Assembly: GCF_011388195.1 (NCBI RefSeq)
Contig: NZ_CP049990.1
Span: 1,922,001-1,986,000, forward strand
Direction of reading: 5' to 3'
Length of the DNA: 64,000 bases
DNA from: Pusillimonas sp. DMV24BSW_D
GTDB lineage: Bacteria; Pseudomonadota; Gammaproteobacteria; Burkholderiales; Burkholderiaceae_B
Below are positions 45,410 through 54,002 of this stretch, piece by piece. The notes under the pieces are model-generated. The model did no database searches and was not told the origin of the DNA. It saw nothing but the letters and a program-made list of their open reading frames with translations. Every line of letters begins with the position of its first letter. Positions within the stretch are counted from its first letter, which is position 1. The translations under genes and the position numbers were made by a program.

Positions 45410-45862
45410 TTGAAATTATTCAGGGCGTGGGCGTTAGGCTTATTGGCTGTCTTGTTAGCCGGCCGACCGGTATTCGCGCAACCTGCTTATACCGTTGAAC
45501 AGTCCAGCCCACCCATCCATACGCGCGGTGTTCCTGTAGTGGTGGCTTACACGCCGCCGCAGCCATTGCCGAATAGCGCGGCCATGCTGCGTGTGCAAGT
45601 GCAGCTTTCAGGCCAAACGCGCGTTCCCGTACAAGCTCGTGTGTGTGTCGATCTTCAGGCCCCACACTGTATGGAAGTGAACGGCGCGTCGGCGACCACA
45701 TCGCGCTTTTACGGTGTACCGGCAAATCGGCCGGTTTATCTTGTGTATACCGTACCCGGCGAAGGGCCGCTTGATCCCAACGTGTATGTGCGCGGTAGCG
45801 TTACGGTGTGGTACGGGCAGGCATCTTTGCCTTCTTCACGTAGTTCAGAAGAGCGTCCTTGA
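45410..45862 (+). CDS. Secreted protein of unknown function
   Basis: 150 residues from TTG 45410, with a clear signal peptide (MKLFRAWALGLLAVLLAG, cleaved near VFAQP). The mature part is predicted beta-rich (YTVEQSSPPIHTRGVPVVV, RVPVQARVCVDLQAPHC) and may carry a disulfide between two Cys. No family recognised. Its last 62 bp overlap the 3' end of the convergent LysR gene. Confidence 0.65.
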   Translation: MKLFRAWALGLLAVLLAGRPVFAQPAYTVEQSSPPIHTRGVPVVVAYTPPQPLPNSAAMLRVQVQLSGQTRVPVQARVCVDLQAPHCMEVNGASATTSRFYGVPANRPVYLVYTVPGEGPLDPNVYVRGSVTVWYGQASLPSSRSSEERP

Positions 45863-46718
45863 ATAATTGCGCTGCCGGTGAGAGGGACCGGTGGCGCAGT
45901 TGAAACAGGGCGGTTTCTCTTTTTAATTTGTGAGTCGAGAGCTTTCTGAATTGCAAGCCTTGTGCTTCCGGCACCTCCTGCGAGTTCGCCGGTAATACGG
46001 AAACTCCCAAGCCGTTGCGTACCATGGCCAGCACCGTTGTATGGAACGAAACTTCGTGCATCTCTTTCAGGGAAAGACCAAGCCGTGTCAGGTGCTGATC
46101 GATTTCACGCCGCAAGGGGCTGGAGCGCGACAACGCAATAAACGGCTCATTGCACAGTTGCTTCCAACTGATGCTGTTACGTGTGCCCAAAGGGTGTTTG
46201 GGTGGTAGTACCGCAATGTATGTATCGGAAAAGAGCGGCGTGCTGTCGATTTCATCGTGCGCTTCGCGTCGTGTTCCCACGCCCATGTCAATATCATCCT
46301 CCAGCAAGCGGCGTTGCAGATCTTGTTCGGCCATATCGCGCAGTTGTAGTTTTATGCCTGGATACTGATCGCGAAAAAGCCGCATGAAAGGACTTAATAA
46401 AACGGCGGCCAACACGGTGCCGCTGGCGACGGTTACGCGCCCGCGTTGGTAGGTGGTGAAATCGCGTGAGTGTTCAATCGTGGTTTCCACCTCCGACAAA
46501 ATGCGCTTGGCCATGCCTAACAGCTCCCTGCCCGCGTCGGTAAGTTTCACCATGCGCGTATGGCGGTCGAACAGTCGTAACCCCACTTCTTGTTCCAGAT
46601 CACGCACAAGCATGCTGAGTGCGGCTTGTGTAATGTGAATCTGTTGGGCAGCCCGCGTGAATTGCTGATGTTCAGCAACCGCCACAAAAGCCCGTAGCTG
46701 ACGCAGCGTTATATTCAT
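45801..46718 (-). CDS. LysR-family transcriptional regulator
   Basis: 305 residues. An N-terminal winged helix (TLRQLRAFVAVAEHQQFT, AAQQIHITQAALSMLVRDLE) precedes a LysR co-inducer domain (about 90-295). It is divergent from the SDR-Rieske operon, with 125 bp between starts, and is the likely activator of that operon. Such regulators usually respond to a pathway intermediate. The intergenic region is very AT-rich, and I see no unambiguous T-N11-A operator to single out. Confidence 0.92.
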   Translation of the reverse strand: MNITLRQLRAFVAVAEHQQFTRAAQQIHITQAALSMLVRDLEQEVGLRLFDRHTRMVKLTDAGRELLGMAKRILSEVETTIEHSRDFTTYQRGRVTVASGTVLAAVLLSPFMRLFRDQYPGIKLQLRDMAEQDLQRRLLEDDIDMGVGTRREAHDEIDSTPLFSDTYIAVLPPKHPLGTRNSISWKQLCNEPFIALSRSSPLRREIDQHLTRLGLSLKEMHEVSFHTTVLAMVRNGLGVSVLPANSQEVPEAQGLQFRKLSTHKLKRETALFQLRHRSLSPAAQLFKDALLNYVKKAKMPARTTP

Positions 46719-46843
46719 AATTTTTTCTTAATAAAAAATAAAATAAATTGAATTGTATGATGAAAAGAGCGGTGGTTAAATCTGTTCCTGTTATCTGTCA
46801 GACAACGCATTCCAACTCATAACGATAATCAGGAGCGAGTTTT

Positions 46844-47599
46844 ATGGCTCAAGCTTTTTCCGGCAAAACCATTATTGTGACCGGCGCGGGCGGCAACATT
46901 GGCATGGCGTATTGCGATGCTTTGGTGGCTGAAGGCGCCAATTTGGTGATGGCCGATTTGAATGACCTTTCGCAACAGGCAAAACAATACGAAGAAAAGG
47001 GCGGACGCGCGATGGCGGTGCAGGTTGATGTCGCTGATAACGCATCAACCGAAGCCATGGCGCAGGCCACGGTTCACACATTCGGGCGTATCGACGGCAT
47101 TATTAATAACGCCGGTTTTTTTAAAGGTTGTACTTTTGGATCCTTCATGGATATTCCCGCTGAAGAGTGGGACCGTTGCTACGCCATTAATGTGCGAGGC
47201 TTGTGGCAATGCTGTAAAGCTGTGTTTCCGCAAATGAAAGCCCAGGGCAGCGGAAAGATTGTGAATATTTCATCGAACACGCCTTACAAAGGTGTTCCAA
47301 ACTTCCTGCATTATGTCTCGTCGAAGGCGGCCATTGTCGGGTTGTCGCGTTCGCTGGCGCGCGAAATGGGTCAACACAACATCCAGGTGAATACATTGTG
47401 CCCCGACCTGATTCCCGATGAGGACATCACCGCAAAACAAGGCGAAGAAGCGGATATCCGTACCGTGGCCGGGCGCTGCCTGAAACGCACACAAACCCCG
47501 CAAGACATGGTGGGTGCCGCCTTGTTCCTGCTAAGCGAAGGTTCCGATTTCATAACGGGTCAAAGCCTGTTGGTGAACGGTGGTGCGCATTTTCTGTAG
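46844..47599 (+). CDS. Short-chain dehydrogenase/reductase
   Basis: 251 residues, classical SDR. The cofactor motif is TGAGGNIG, the structural motif NNAG, and the catalytic Ser/Tyr/Lys are in NISSNTPYKG and HYVSSKAA. ADLNDLS after the second strand has an Asp, favouring NAD(H). First gene of the catabolic operon; the Rieske gene starts 11 bp after its stop. It probably oxidises an alcohol or dihydrodiol intermediate of the pathway, which is inferred. Confidence 0.92.
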   Translation: MAQAFSGKTIIVTGAGGNIGMAYCDALVAEGANLVMADLNDLSQQAKQYEEKGGRAMAVQVDVADNASTEAMAQATVHTFGRIDGIINNAGFFKGCTFGSFMDIPAEEWDRCYAINVRGLWQCCKAVFPQMKAQGSGKIVNISSNTPYKGVPNFLHYVSSKAAIVGLSRSLAREMGQHNIQVNTLCPDLIPDEDITAKQGEEADIRTVAGRCLKRTQTPQDMVGAALFLLSEGSDFITGQSLLVNGGAHFL

Positions 47600-47609
47600 G
47601 AGGGCGAAC

Positions 47610-48641
47610 ATGAAACTCGATACGACAAATGAAAACCCTTTGTACGCGGCATTGCGCCGGTTCTGGCATCCGGTGGCCTACAGCAGTGATGTTCTCGACA
47701 AGCCAATTGAGGTCACGCTTTTAGGGCGTAGCCTGGTGGTGGCCCGTTTGAATGGAGACGTACGCGCCATGGATTCACGATGCCCGCACAAGGGCACGAA
47801 TCTGGCCTTGGGGCAAATTGTGGATGACACGATTGAATGCCCGTACCATGGCTGGCGTTTCAATTTGAATGGCCAATGCGTGCGCACACCGGCACGCGAA
47901 GAGTTGGTCGATAGCATTCGGGCATCGGTGCAAACCTACGCGGTGGCCGAACAAGCCGGCATGGTTTGGGTGTGCCTGGAAGAACCTGAGTTTGCGGCAC
48001 CCGAGTTTCCGGAACTGAACGACCCTAGCTACCGCGTGTTGCAAGGCCCCACGTACGATTGGAAAACCAGCTCGCCGCGTCGGCTGGAAAACTTTGTGGA
48101 TTTCAGCCACTTTGCGTATGTGCATGACGGCACCATTGGCAGTCGCAAGAATCCGCGGGTTAACGCGGTGGATGTGTGGCGTGAAGGTCATGTATTGCGG
48201 TTTGATCGCAGCGGCGTAAAAGAGCCCGGTGTAGGTTTGAAGAAAAAACTGCTGGGCCTGACGGAAGAGTGGATTGAGCCCGTGAATGAGTACCACGTCA
48301 CCATGCCACACACCGTGCATTTGAAGCGGACTTTTCCTAACGGAAAACGTTATGTGTTGTTCATGTCGGCCAGCCCGGTGGATGAGCATACGACCCGCAG
48401 TTTCTGGTGGCAGGCGCGCGACTTTGGCACTGAACCGGTTTATGACGCCTTTTTCATGGACTTCGAGGCTGAGGTGCTGGCGCAAGACAAACCCATTATT
48501 GAGTCGCAACAACCGGTTTGGATTAGCCTGCGCCCGCGCGACCCAAGCGAGCGCGAACGCCCCATGCGAGATGCCGATGTGGTCACCATGGAATACCGCC
48601 GTTGGTTAGGCGAATTGAGCATGAAAAAGGAGGCGGTATGA
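47610..48641 (+). CDS. Rieske non-haem iron oxygenase, alpha subunit (VanA-like)
   Basis: 343 residues. The Rieske [2Fe-2S] site is CPHKGTNLALG then CPYHGW (C-x-H...C-x2-H). The mononuclear iron site is in NFVDFSHFAYVHDGTIG (Asp/His/His). Size and layout fit the VanA/demethylase type, which act on methoxy, N-methyl or similar groups with a separate reductase. No reductase or ferredoxin gene lies in this operon. Start ATG 47610 with AGGAGGG upstream; the stop overlaps the hydrolase ATG (ATGA). Confidence 0.92.
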   Translation: MKLDTTNENPLYAALRRFWHPVAYSSDVLDKPIEVTLLGRSLVVARLNGDVRAMDSRCPHKGTNLALGQIVDDTIECPYHGWRFNLNGQCVRTPAREELVDSIRASVQTYAVAEQAGMVWVCLEEPEFAAPEFPELNDPSYRVLQGPTYDWKTSSPRRLENFVDFSHFAYVHDGTIGSRKNPRVNAVDVWREGHVLRFDRSGVKEPGVGLKKKLLGLTEEWIEPVNEYHVTMPHTVHLKRTFPNGKRYVLFMSASPVDEHTTRSFWWQARDFGTEPVYDAFFMDFEAEVLAQDKPIIESQQPVWISLRPRDPSERERPMRDADVVTMEYRRWLGELSMKKEAV

Positions 48642-49495
48642 CGCAACGCGTACTTGAAAGCGCACCCGTGCGTCATCGCTATTTCAAGGGCGTGCAAGGC
48701 GTTATTCATGCCCTGGTTTTTAGCGAGCACGGTGATCAGCCGCCCTTGTTGCTGCTGCATGGGGTAACAGGGTCGGCCTGGTTATGGCATGACGTCGCGC
48801 AGGCATTAGCCGCATCGCGCCCCGTGATTGCGCTGGACATGCGTGGCCATGGAGAGAGTGATTGGTCTGTTGACCATGCCTATACCACGGAAGACCATGT
48901 GGCCGACTTAGAAGCTGTGATCAGTGCCTTGGGTGCTGAGCAGGTGGACATGGCTGGTTTGTCGTGGGGGGCACTGGTGGGGATGGCTTATGCCGCCGCG
49001 CATCCGCAGCGCGTAAGGCGCTTTTCCATTGTGGAAGTGGAGCCCAGCTTTAGTGTCGATGAGTTCGCTGTTCCCGAGCGCCCACAACACTTTGAAAAGG
49101 TGGAGCAAGTGCGCAAATGGGAGCGTGGGGCGAATCCGTCTGCGCCGGATACTTTGCTTGAACTCTGGGCCCGCCAATCGGTTCGGCACGCCACGCAGGG
49201 CGGCTGGTGCCGGCAACACGACCCTTTCTTCTATAAGCAATGGCCGTTTCGCCGCGACAACCACTGGGACGCCTTACCCAAGTTATCGATGCCGGTACTG
49301 CTGGTAAACGGTGATCGTACGTTTGTGCGTGCTGAGGTGATGCAGGAAATGGCGAAGCGTATCCCCAATGCATGGTTTGAGCGCTTGACGGACTGCGGGC
49401 ATATTGCACCGCTGGAAGCCCCGGCTACGCTGGCGGGTTTGTTGGCAACATTTTTTGACGAAAAGGTTTATAGGAAAGCTCAAAGCATGAGTTAG
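48638..49495 (+). CDS. Alpha/beta-fold hydrolase
   Basis: 285 residues. An oxyanion region HGVTGSAWLW is followed by the nucleophile elbow GLSWGALVG, an acid in LLVNGDRTFV and the catalytic His in DCGHIAPLEAP. The MhpC/BphD-like layout suggests an ester, lactone or C-C hydrolase. Start ATG 48638 (MTQRVLESAP) follows GGAGGCGGT and overlaps the Rieske stop; a reading from 48602 is longer but lies within the Rieske gene. Third gene of the operon. Confidence 0.9.
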   Translation: MTQRVLESAPVRHRYFKGVQGVIHALVFSEHGDQPPLLLLHGVTGSAWLWHDVAQALAASRPVIALDMRGHGESDWSVDHAYTTEDHVADLEAVISALGAEQVDMAGLSWGALVGMAYAAAHPQRVRRFSIVEVEPSFSVDEFAVPERPQHFEKVEQVRKWERGANPSAPDTLLELWARQSVRHATQGGWCRQHDPFFYKQWPFRRDNHWDALPKLSMPVLLVNGDRTFVRAEVMQEMAKRIPNAWFERLTDCGHIAPLEAPATLAGLLATFFDEKVYRKAQSMS

Positions 49496-49593
49496 GCAGG
49501 ACCCCGGGGTAAATTGCTTCGGTTCAGCAGTGACATAAACAAGTACAGACATTAACGAGAACGGGTCAACCCCGGCATTCTGGAGAGAGACAA

Positions 49594-50976
49594 ATGAGTA
49601 CAAATAACAACTCAAGGGACGAGGTCGACGAGGTCTTGCCTGCAGGCCGAATGTTTACATTGGGCCTGCAGCATGTGCTGGTGATGTACGCCGGTGCCAT
49701 TACGGTACCGCTTATTGTCGGCGGTGCGCTGGGCCTGCCGCAAGATCACATTGCATTGTTGATTACGGCTGATTTGCTTTGCTGCGGCATTGTGTCGTTT
49801 TTACAGGCGTTCGGTATTGGGCGCTGGCTGGGCATTCGCCTTCCGGTCATGATGGGTATTTCCTATGCGGGTATTGCACCCATGATTGCCATCGGTTTGA
49901 ACCCCGAAATGGGGCTTCCCGGCTTATATGGCGCCATTATTGGGGCGGGCATAATCGGGGTGTTGATTGTGCCCTTGGTAATACGGTTGTTATGGCTGTT
50001 TCCTCCTATCGTTACCGGGACGACCTTAACGTCTCTGGGCGTGAGCTTGTTCGGCGTGGCGATTGTTTGGGCGGGCGGCGGTTACGGTGTTGAAGATTTT
50101 GGTTCGTTCAAGTACATCGGAACCGCCGGCTTTGTATTGCTGATTACGCTTTTGGTGGCGCGTTTCTTCAAAGGATTTATGAGTAGTATCGCCATTCTGG
50201 TCGGTTTGGCTGCCGGCATGTTGCTGGCCATGGCAACGGGCAATGTCAGCTTTCAAGGTCTGGATGACATGCCCTGGGTGCAAATGGTTCGTCCGTTTCA
50301 GTTTGGCTTTCCGGTGTTTGAATGGAGCTCGATTCTAACCATGACGTTGGTCGTCATCATTACAATGATCGAGTCTATTGGCCTGTTTTATTCGCTGGCC
50401 ATTATTACCAACCGCAAGCTTGAAAAAGAAGATTTCGCCCGTGGTTTGCGTACTGACGCCATGGGAGCAGTAATTGGCGGTATCTTCAACACATTCCCCT
50501 ATACCTCATATGCGCAGAATATCGGCCTGGTGGGGATTACCGGGGTGCGCAGCCGTTTCGTGTGTGTGGTGGCTGCGGCTATTTTGGTGGCGCTGGCTTT
50601 GTTCCCTAAAATGGCGCACATTGTGGCCGCCATTCCCCATTATGTATTGGGTGGCGCGGCTTTGATTATGTTCGGTATGGTGGCGGCTTCGGGCATTCGC
50701 ATTTTGCAGGCGGTCGACTTCAAAAACAATCGTCACAATATGTTTATTCTGGCCATTAGCCTGGGTGTAGGGCTTATTCCCATGGTGTCGCCTAAATTTT
50801 TCGGTGCTGCGCCGGAATACCTGACCCCTTTGCTGAATAGCGGGGTGTTGTTGTCGGTTATTTCAGCCGTTATTCTGAATCTCTACTTTAATGGCAGCAA
50901 CAAAGAAGGCATAAGCGTCACCGACAATCCTGAGTTGCTTGAAGAGCAGCCGCATCTTGAGTCGGTACGGGGGTAA
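49594..50976 (+). CDS. NCS2-family nucleobase/xanthine-uracil permease
   Basis: 460 residues with 14 TM helices. Family motifs: FTLGLQHVLVMYAGAITVPL (TM1, with the QH signature), GGIFNTFPYTSYAQNIGLVG (TM10 region with N and substrate loop), and a TM8 ESIG (MIESIGLF). These proton symporters take up uracil, xanthine, uric acid or adenine/guanine; subgroup cannot be fixed by eye. It starts 98 bp after the hydrolase and is followed 3 bp later by the amidohydrolase, so permease and amidohydrolase form a unit. Probably the importer for the operon's substrate. Confidence 0.93.
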   Translation: MSTNNNSRDEVDEVLPAGRMFTLGLQHVLVMYAGAITVPLIVGGALGLPQDHIALLITADLLCCGIVSFLQAFGIGRWLGIRLPVMMGISYAGIAPMIAIGLNPEMGLPGLYGAIIGAGIIGVLIVPLVIRLLWLFPPIVTGTTLTSLGVSLFGVAIVWAGGGYGVEDFGSFKYIGTAGFVLLITLLVARFFKGFMSSIAILVGLAAGMLLAMATGNVSFQGLDDMPWVQMVRPFQFGFPVFEWSSILTMTLVVIITMIESIGLFYSLAIITNRKLEKEDFARGLRTDAMGAVIGGIFNTFPYTSYAQNIGLVGITGVRSRFVCVVAAAILVALALFPKMAHIVAAIPHYVLGGAALIMFGMVAASGIRILQAVDFKNNRHNMFILAISLGVGLIPMVSPKFFGAAPEYLTPLLNSGVLLSVISAVILNLYFNGSNKEGISVTDNPELLEEQPHLESVRG

Positions 50977-50979
50977 GCA

Positions 50980-52362
50980 GTGGTGCAAACGTGTGATGTT
51001 TTGTTAACCGGCGGTGTGGTGGTCACCATGGATGATGACCGTCGCATTATTGAAAATGGCGCAGTTGCGGTTCAAGGGAACCGTATTGCCGCAGTCGGCC
51101 CGGTGCGTGATATGGCCGGCTGGAAGGCTCAGCGCGTGGTGTTGTGTGAAGGTCATGTGGTGATTCCAGGCCTGATCGATACGCACAATCACCTGTTCCA
51201 GGTGGCGGGGCGCGGGTTGGGTGACGGCATGGCTTTGTGGGAGTGGCTGGAAAAATTCATGTTGCCTTTGGCAGGTGGTATTACGCCGGGCGAAGCGCTG
51301 GCCGCTGTTCGCGTGGCGGCGCTGGAGTCGTTGTCTTCGGGAACCACCACCATTATCGACAACCATTACGCGCCTAACGATGTGCAAACCAGCTTGCAGG
51401 TCGCCGGTGTATTACACGATATGGGGTTGCGCGGCGCCATTGCGCGCGGCGTATTCGGTCCGTTCACCAACGTTGCTCGTGACAACCACCTGAATCCGAT
51501 GTTGTTCCGCAATACCGTGGCCCAGGAATTGGACAATATGCGTGCCTGCCTGAATGAGTGGCGCAGTGACCGCGTGGCGATTTGGCCTTCGCCGGTGAAT
51601 GTTATTTACAACGATCAGGATTTGGTGCACGGCCTGGTGGAAATGGCGCGTGAGTTCGGTGTGCCATGGCAAACCCATTGCTCCGAAGCCCAAAGCGATC
51701 CTGAAATCTATCAAGAGGCATACGGACTTCGACCGTTTGTCTGGATGCAGCAACAGGGCTTGTTGGGGCGCGATGCCACGTTCGCCCATGCAATTTGGCT
51801 GGATGACCAAGAGGTGGAGATTACCGGCTCGGCAGCTTGCGGCATTGCGCACAACCCGATGTCAAACGAGTATCTGGCTTCGGGCGCGATGCGCTTGCGC
51901 GATTTGCGCAGCGCGGGGGCGTCTATTGGCATGGGTGCCGATGGGGCGGCCGGCCATTTAATGGACATGTTCCAGATTATGCGTCAAATGGTCTACGTTC
52001 AACGTCTGCACACGCTGAATCCCGAATCGACGCGTGCTGCTGAAGCATTTGAACTGGCGACGCGGGGTGGAGCGGAAATGGCCGGTATTGATGCAGGCTG
52101 CCTTGTTCCGGGCAAACTGGCTGATATCGCCGTCGTGTCGTTGCAGGGGGCTCATATGACACCTTGTGTCGACCCGGTAGCCAGCTTGGTTTATTGTGCT
52201 TCTGGGCGTGACGTTAGCTTAACTATGGTAGACGGCCGTATCGCTTATGAACAGGGTCAGGCACAGTTTGTGGATCATGAAAAAATAATGAGTGATGCAC
52301 GCCAATATTGCAAAGACTTAATTCAGCGTTTGAACATTAATGTGCCTGGCCGTTTTGTGTAG
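50980..52362 (+). CDS. Amidohydrolase, TrzA/AtzA/guanine-deaminase-like
   Basis: 460 residues of the metallo-dependent amidohydrolase superfamily. Metal ligands are in IDTHNHLFQ, THCSEAQSDPE, FAHAIWLDD and MGADGAAGH. An N-terminal small beta domain (DVLLTGGVVVTMDDDRR) is typical. Family members deaminate N-heterocycles such as S-adenosylhomocysteine, 8-oxoguanine or triazines. GTG 50980 is 3 bp after the permease stop. It overlaps the 3' end of motB (convergent) by 26 bp. Substrate unknown; a purine- or pyrimidine-like ring is the best guess. Confidence 0.9.
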   Translation: MVQTCDVLLTGGVVVTMDDDRRIIENGAVAVQGNRIAAVGPVRDMAGWKAQRVVLCEGHVVIPGLIDTHNHLFQVAGRGLGDGMALWEWLEKFMLPLAGGITPGEALAAVRVAALESLSSGTTTIIDNHYAPNDVQTSLQVAGVLHDMGLRGAIARGVFGPFTNVARDNHLNPMLFRNTVAQELDNMRACLNEWRSDRVAIWPSPVNVIYNDQDLVHGLVEMAREFGVPWQTHCSEAQSDPEIYQEAYGLRPFVWMQQQGLLGRDATFAHAIWLDDQEVEITGSAACGIAHNPMSNEYLASGAMRLRDLRSAGASIGMGADGAAGHLMDMFQIMRQMVYVQRLHTLNPESTRAAEAFELATRGGAEMAGIDAGCLVPGKLADIAVVSLQGAHMTPCVDPVASLVYCASGRDVSLTMVDGRIAYEQGQAQFVDHEKIMSDARQYCKDLIQRLNINVPGRFV

Positions 52363-53173
52363 CAGGCATCTCCAGAATTAATTCCACACGCCGGTTCAGG
52401 GCCCGATTCGCCGTTGTGTTGTTTTGGGCCAGCGGGCGGGTGTCGGCATAGCCGACCGCCCGTAGTCGCCGGCTTGCAATACCGTTGGCTTCAAGGTAAC
52501 GCACTACACTACCGGCACGGGCACTTGAGAGTTCCCAGTTCGATGGGAAGCGTGCGCTGCGAATGGGGATAGCGTCGGTGTGCCCTTCGATGGTAATAGT
52601 GTGTGGGCTGTCTTTCAGTGTATGAGCCAGGCGCTGCAATACTTCGAGCCCACCCAGGCTAAGTTGCGCCTCGCCTGATCCGAACAGAATTTCGCTGTTG
52701 ATCCGGAAGCTGACTGATTTGTCGTTCATCACAACTTCAACGTTCTCGCCTAGATTGTCCAGATTCAACCCCTGGGTAAGGTCTTGGGTTTGTTCTGAGC
52801 GTTCATGCACGGCCGCAGGTAAGGGAATGGGTAACGGCATGCCATTGGGCAAGACGTTTGCCTGTTGGTTCAGTAAACCCGTTTGTGCGGGCAGCACGCC
52901 CTGGCCTTGTTGGTTATCGTCTTTTTTTCCGGCCATGGTTAACATGACCAATAACAGCACCAACAATAGCGTAATGGTGTCCAGGTAGGTCAGTAACCAG
53001 CCGTCCGAGTGTTCGCGTGATTGCGGTTCAAAATACCATTTCTTGTTGTGAATACCCCGCCGCGGCCCATTGACATGGGCTTCGTGCCCATTCGTTTGTT
53101 GTTGAGCGTGTTCGCGTTTGCGTTGTTCAATTTCCTCAAGTAGCGTGCGACGGCCGGTGGGGCGTGGTGTCAT
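52337..53173 (-). CDS. motB: MotB-type stator protein with OmpA domain
   Basis: 278 residues. A charged N-terminus of about 65 residues precedes one TM helix whose Asp (WLLTYLDTITLLLVLL) should be the ion-binding residue. A linker follows, then an OmpA peptidoglycan-binding domain (ITIEGHTDAIPIRSARFPSN, RRLRAVGYADTRPLAQN). Paired with motA by an ATGA overlap. It drives flagellar rotation. The class is nearer to MotD/PomB-like second stators than to E. coli MotB. Ion specificity not determined. Confidence 0.88.
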   Translation of the reverse strand: MTPRPTGRRTLLEEIEQRKREHAQQQTNGHEAHVNGPRRGIHNKKWYFEPQSREHSDGWLLTYLDTITLLLVLLLVMLTMAGKKDDNQQGQGVLPAQTGLLNQQANVLPNGMPLPIPLPAAVHERSEQTQDLTQGLNLDNLGENVEVVMNDKSVSFRINSEILFGSGEAQLSLGGLEVLQRLAHTLKDSPHTITIEGHTDAIPIRSARFPSNWELSSARAGSVVRYLEANGIASRRLRAVGYADTRPLAQNNTTANRALNRRVELILEMPATQNGQAH

Positions 53174-53976
53174 GGCCGCAACTCCGAGACTGCCTCACCG
53201 TTGTTACCATCGTTCAGTTCATCTTCGTAGTCGGCCATAAAGGTTTTCAGTGTTTCGCGCATGAAAGCCGGGCGGCGTTTTTGGCTCATCATGGAAAGCC
53301 CTTGCATGACCATATTCATTAACGCCACGCGCTCTTCCGTGCGACGTTCCAGTTTAACGGCTATGGGCTTGAAAACCAGGTTAGCCAGCAAAATGCCGTA
53401 AAACGTGGTCATGAGGGCCAGTGACATTTGCTGGCCAATGGCCGTCATGTCGCCGTCTCCCAGCATGAACATCAGGTTCACCAGCCCTATAAGCGTACCA
53501 ATCATGCCGAAGGCCGGTGCATAACCGGCCATGGTTCGGAATAACTGCGCCTCGGCGTGTTCTTTGGCGCGCAACTTGGAGATACGCCATTGCAACAAGT
53601 CGATAATATCTTGCTCCGGCGTCATATCGATAATGAGTTGCACCCCGGTTTTCAGGAAGGGATTCGACACTTTTTCCAGCGCTTTTTCCACTTTCTGAAT
53701 ATCGCCCGACATCCAGATTTTGGATATGGAGACGAGTTCTTCAATATCTTTTTGGGCGTACATACGCTCGTTGCGCATAACGGTCCCGATAAGTCCGAAA
53801 ATGCGCATAACCTCTTTCAACGGGTAACTGATAAAGGTGGCGGCCAGCGTACCAATTAACACAATGCCTAGGCCGGGCAAGTCGATAAACTGGCTTGGGT
53901 TTTCCGCCGAGAAAAACAAGACAACGCCAAGCAAGACAATGCTGGCCAAAATACCAATAAGGGTTGAGGGGTTCAT
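53170..53976 (-). CDS. motA: MotA-type stator protein
   Basis: 268 residues with four TM segments. The conserved features are GTLAATFISYP, cytoplasmic MRNERMYAQKDIEELVSI, PAFGMIGTLIGLVNLM (TM3) and TTFYGILLANLVFKPIAVKL (TM4). The PomA/MotC-like sequence and length fit a polar stator. First gene of the pair; overlaps motB by 4 bp. The sodium/phosphate transporter-like gene lies upstream on the same strand but 26 bp away. Confidence 0.9.
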   Translation of the reverse strand: MNPSTLIGILASIVLLGVVLFFSAENPSQFIDLPGLGIVLIGTLAATFISYPLKEVMRIFGLIGTVMRNERMYAQKDIEELVSISKIWMSGDIQKVEKALEKVSNPFLKTGVQLIIDMTPEQDIIDLLQWRISKLRAKEHAEAQLFRTMAGYAPAFGMIGTLIGLVNLMFMLGDGDMTAIGQQMSLALMTTFYGILLANLVFKPIAVKLERRTEERVALMNMVMQGLSMMSQKRRPAFMRETLKTFMADYEDELNDGNNGEAVSELRP

Positions 53977-54002
53977 ACCGCCGCCAAAAAGTTGAAATTG
54001 CT

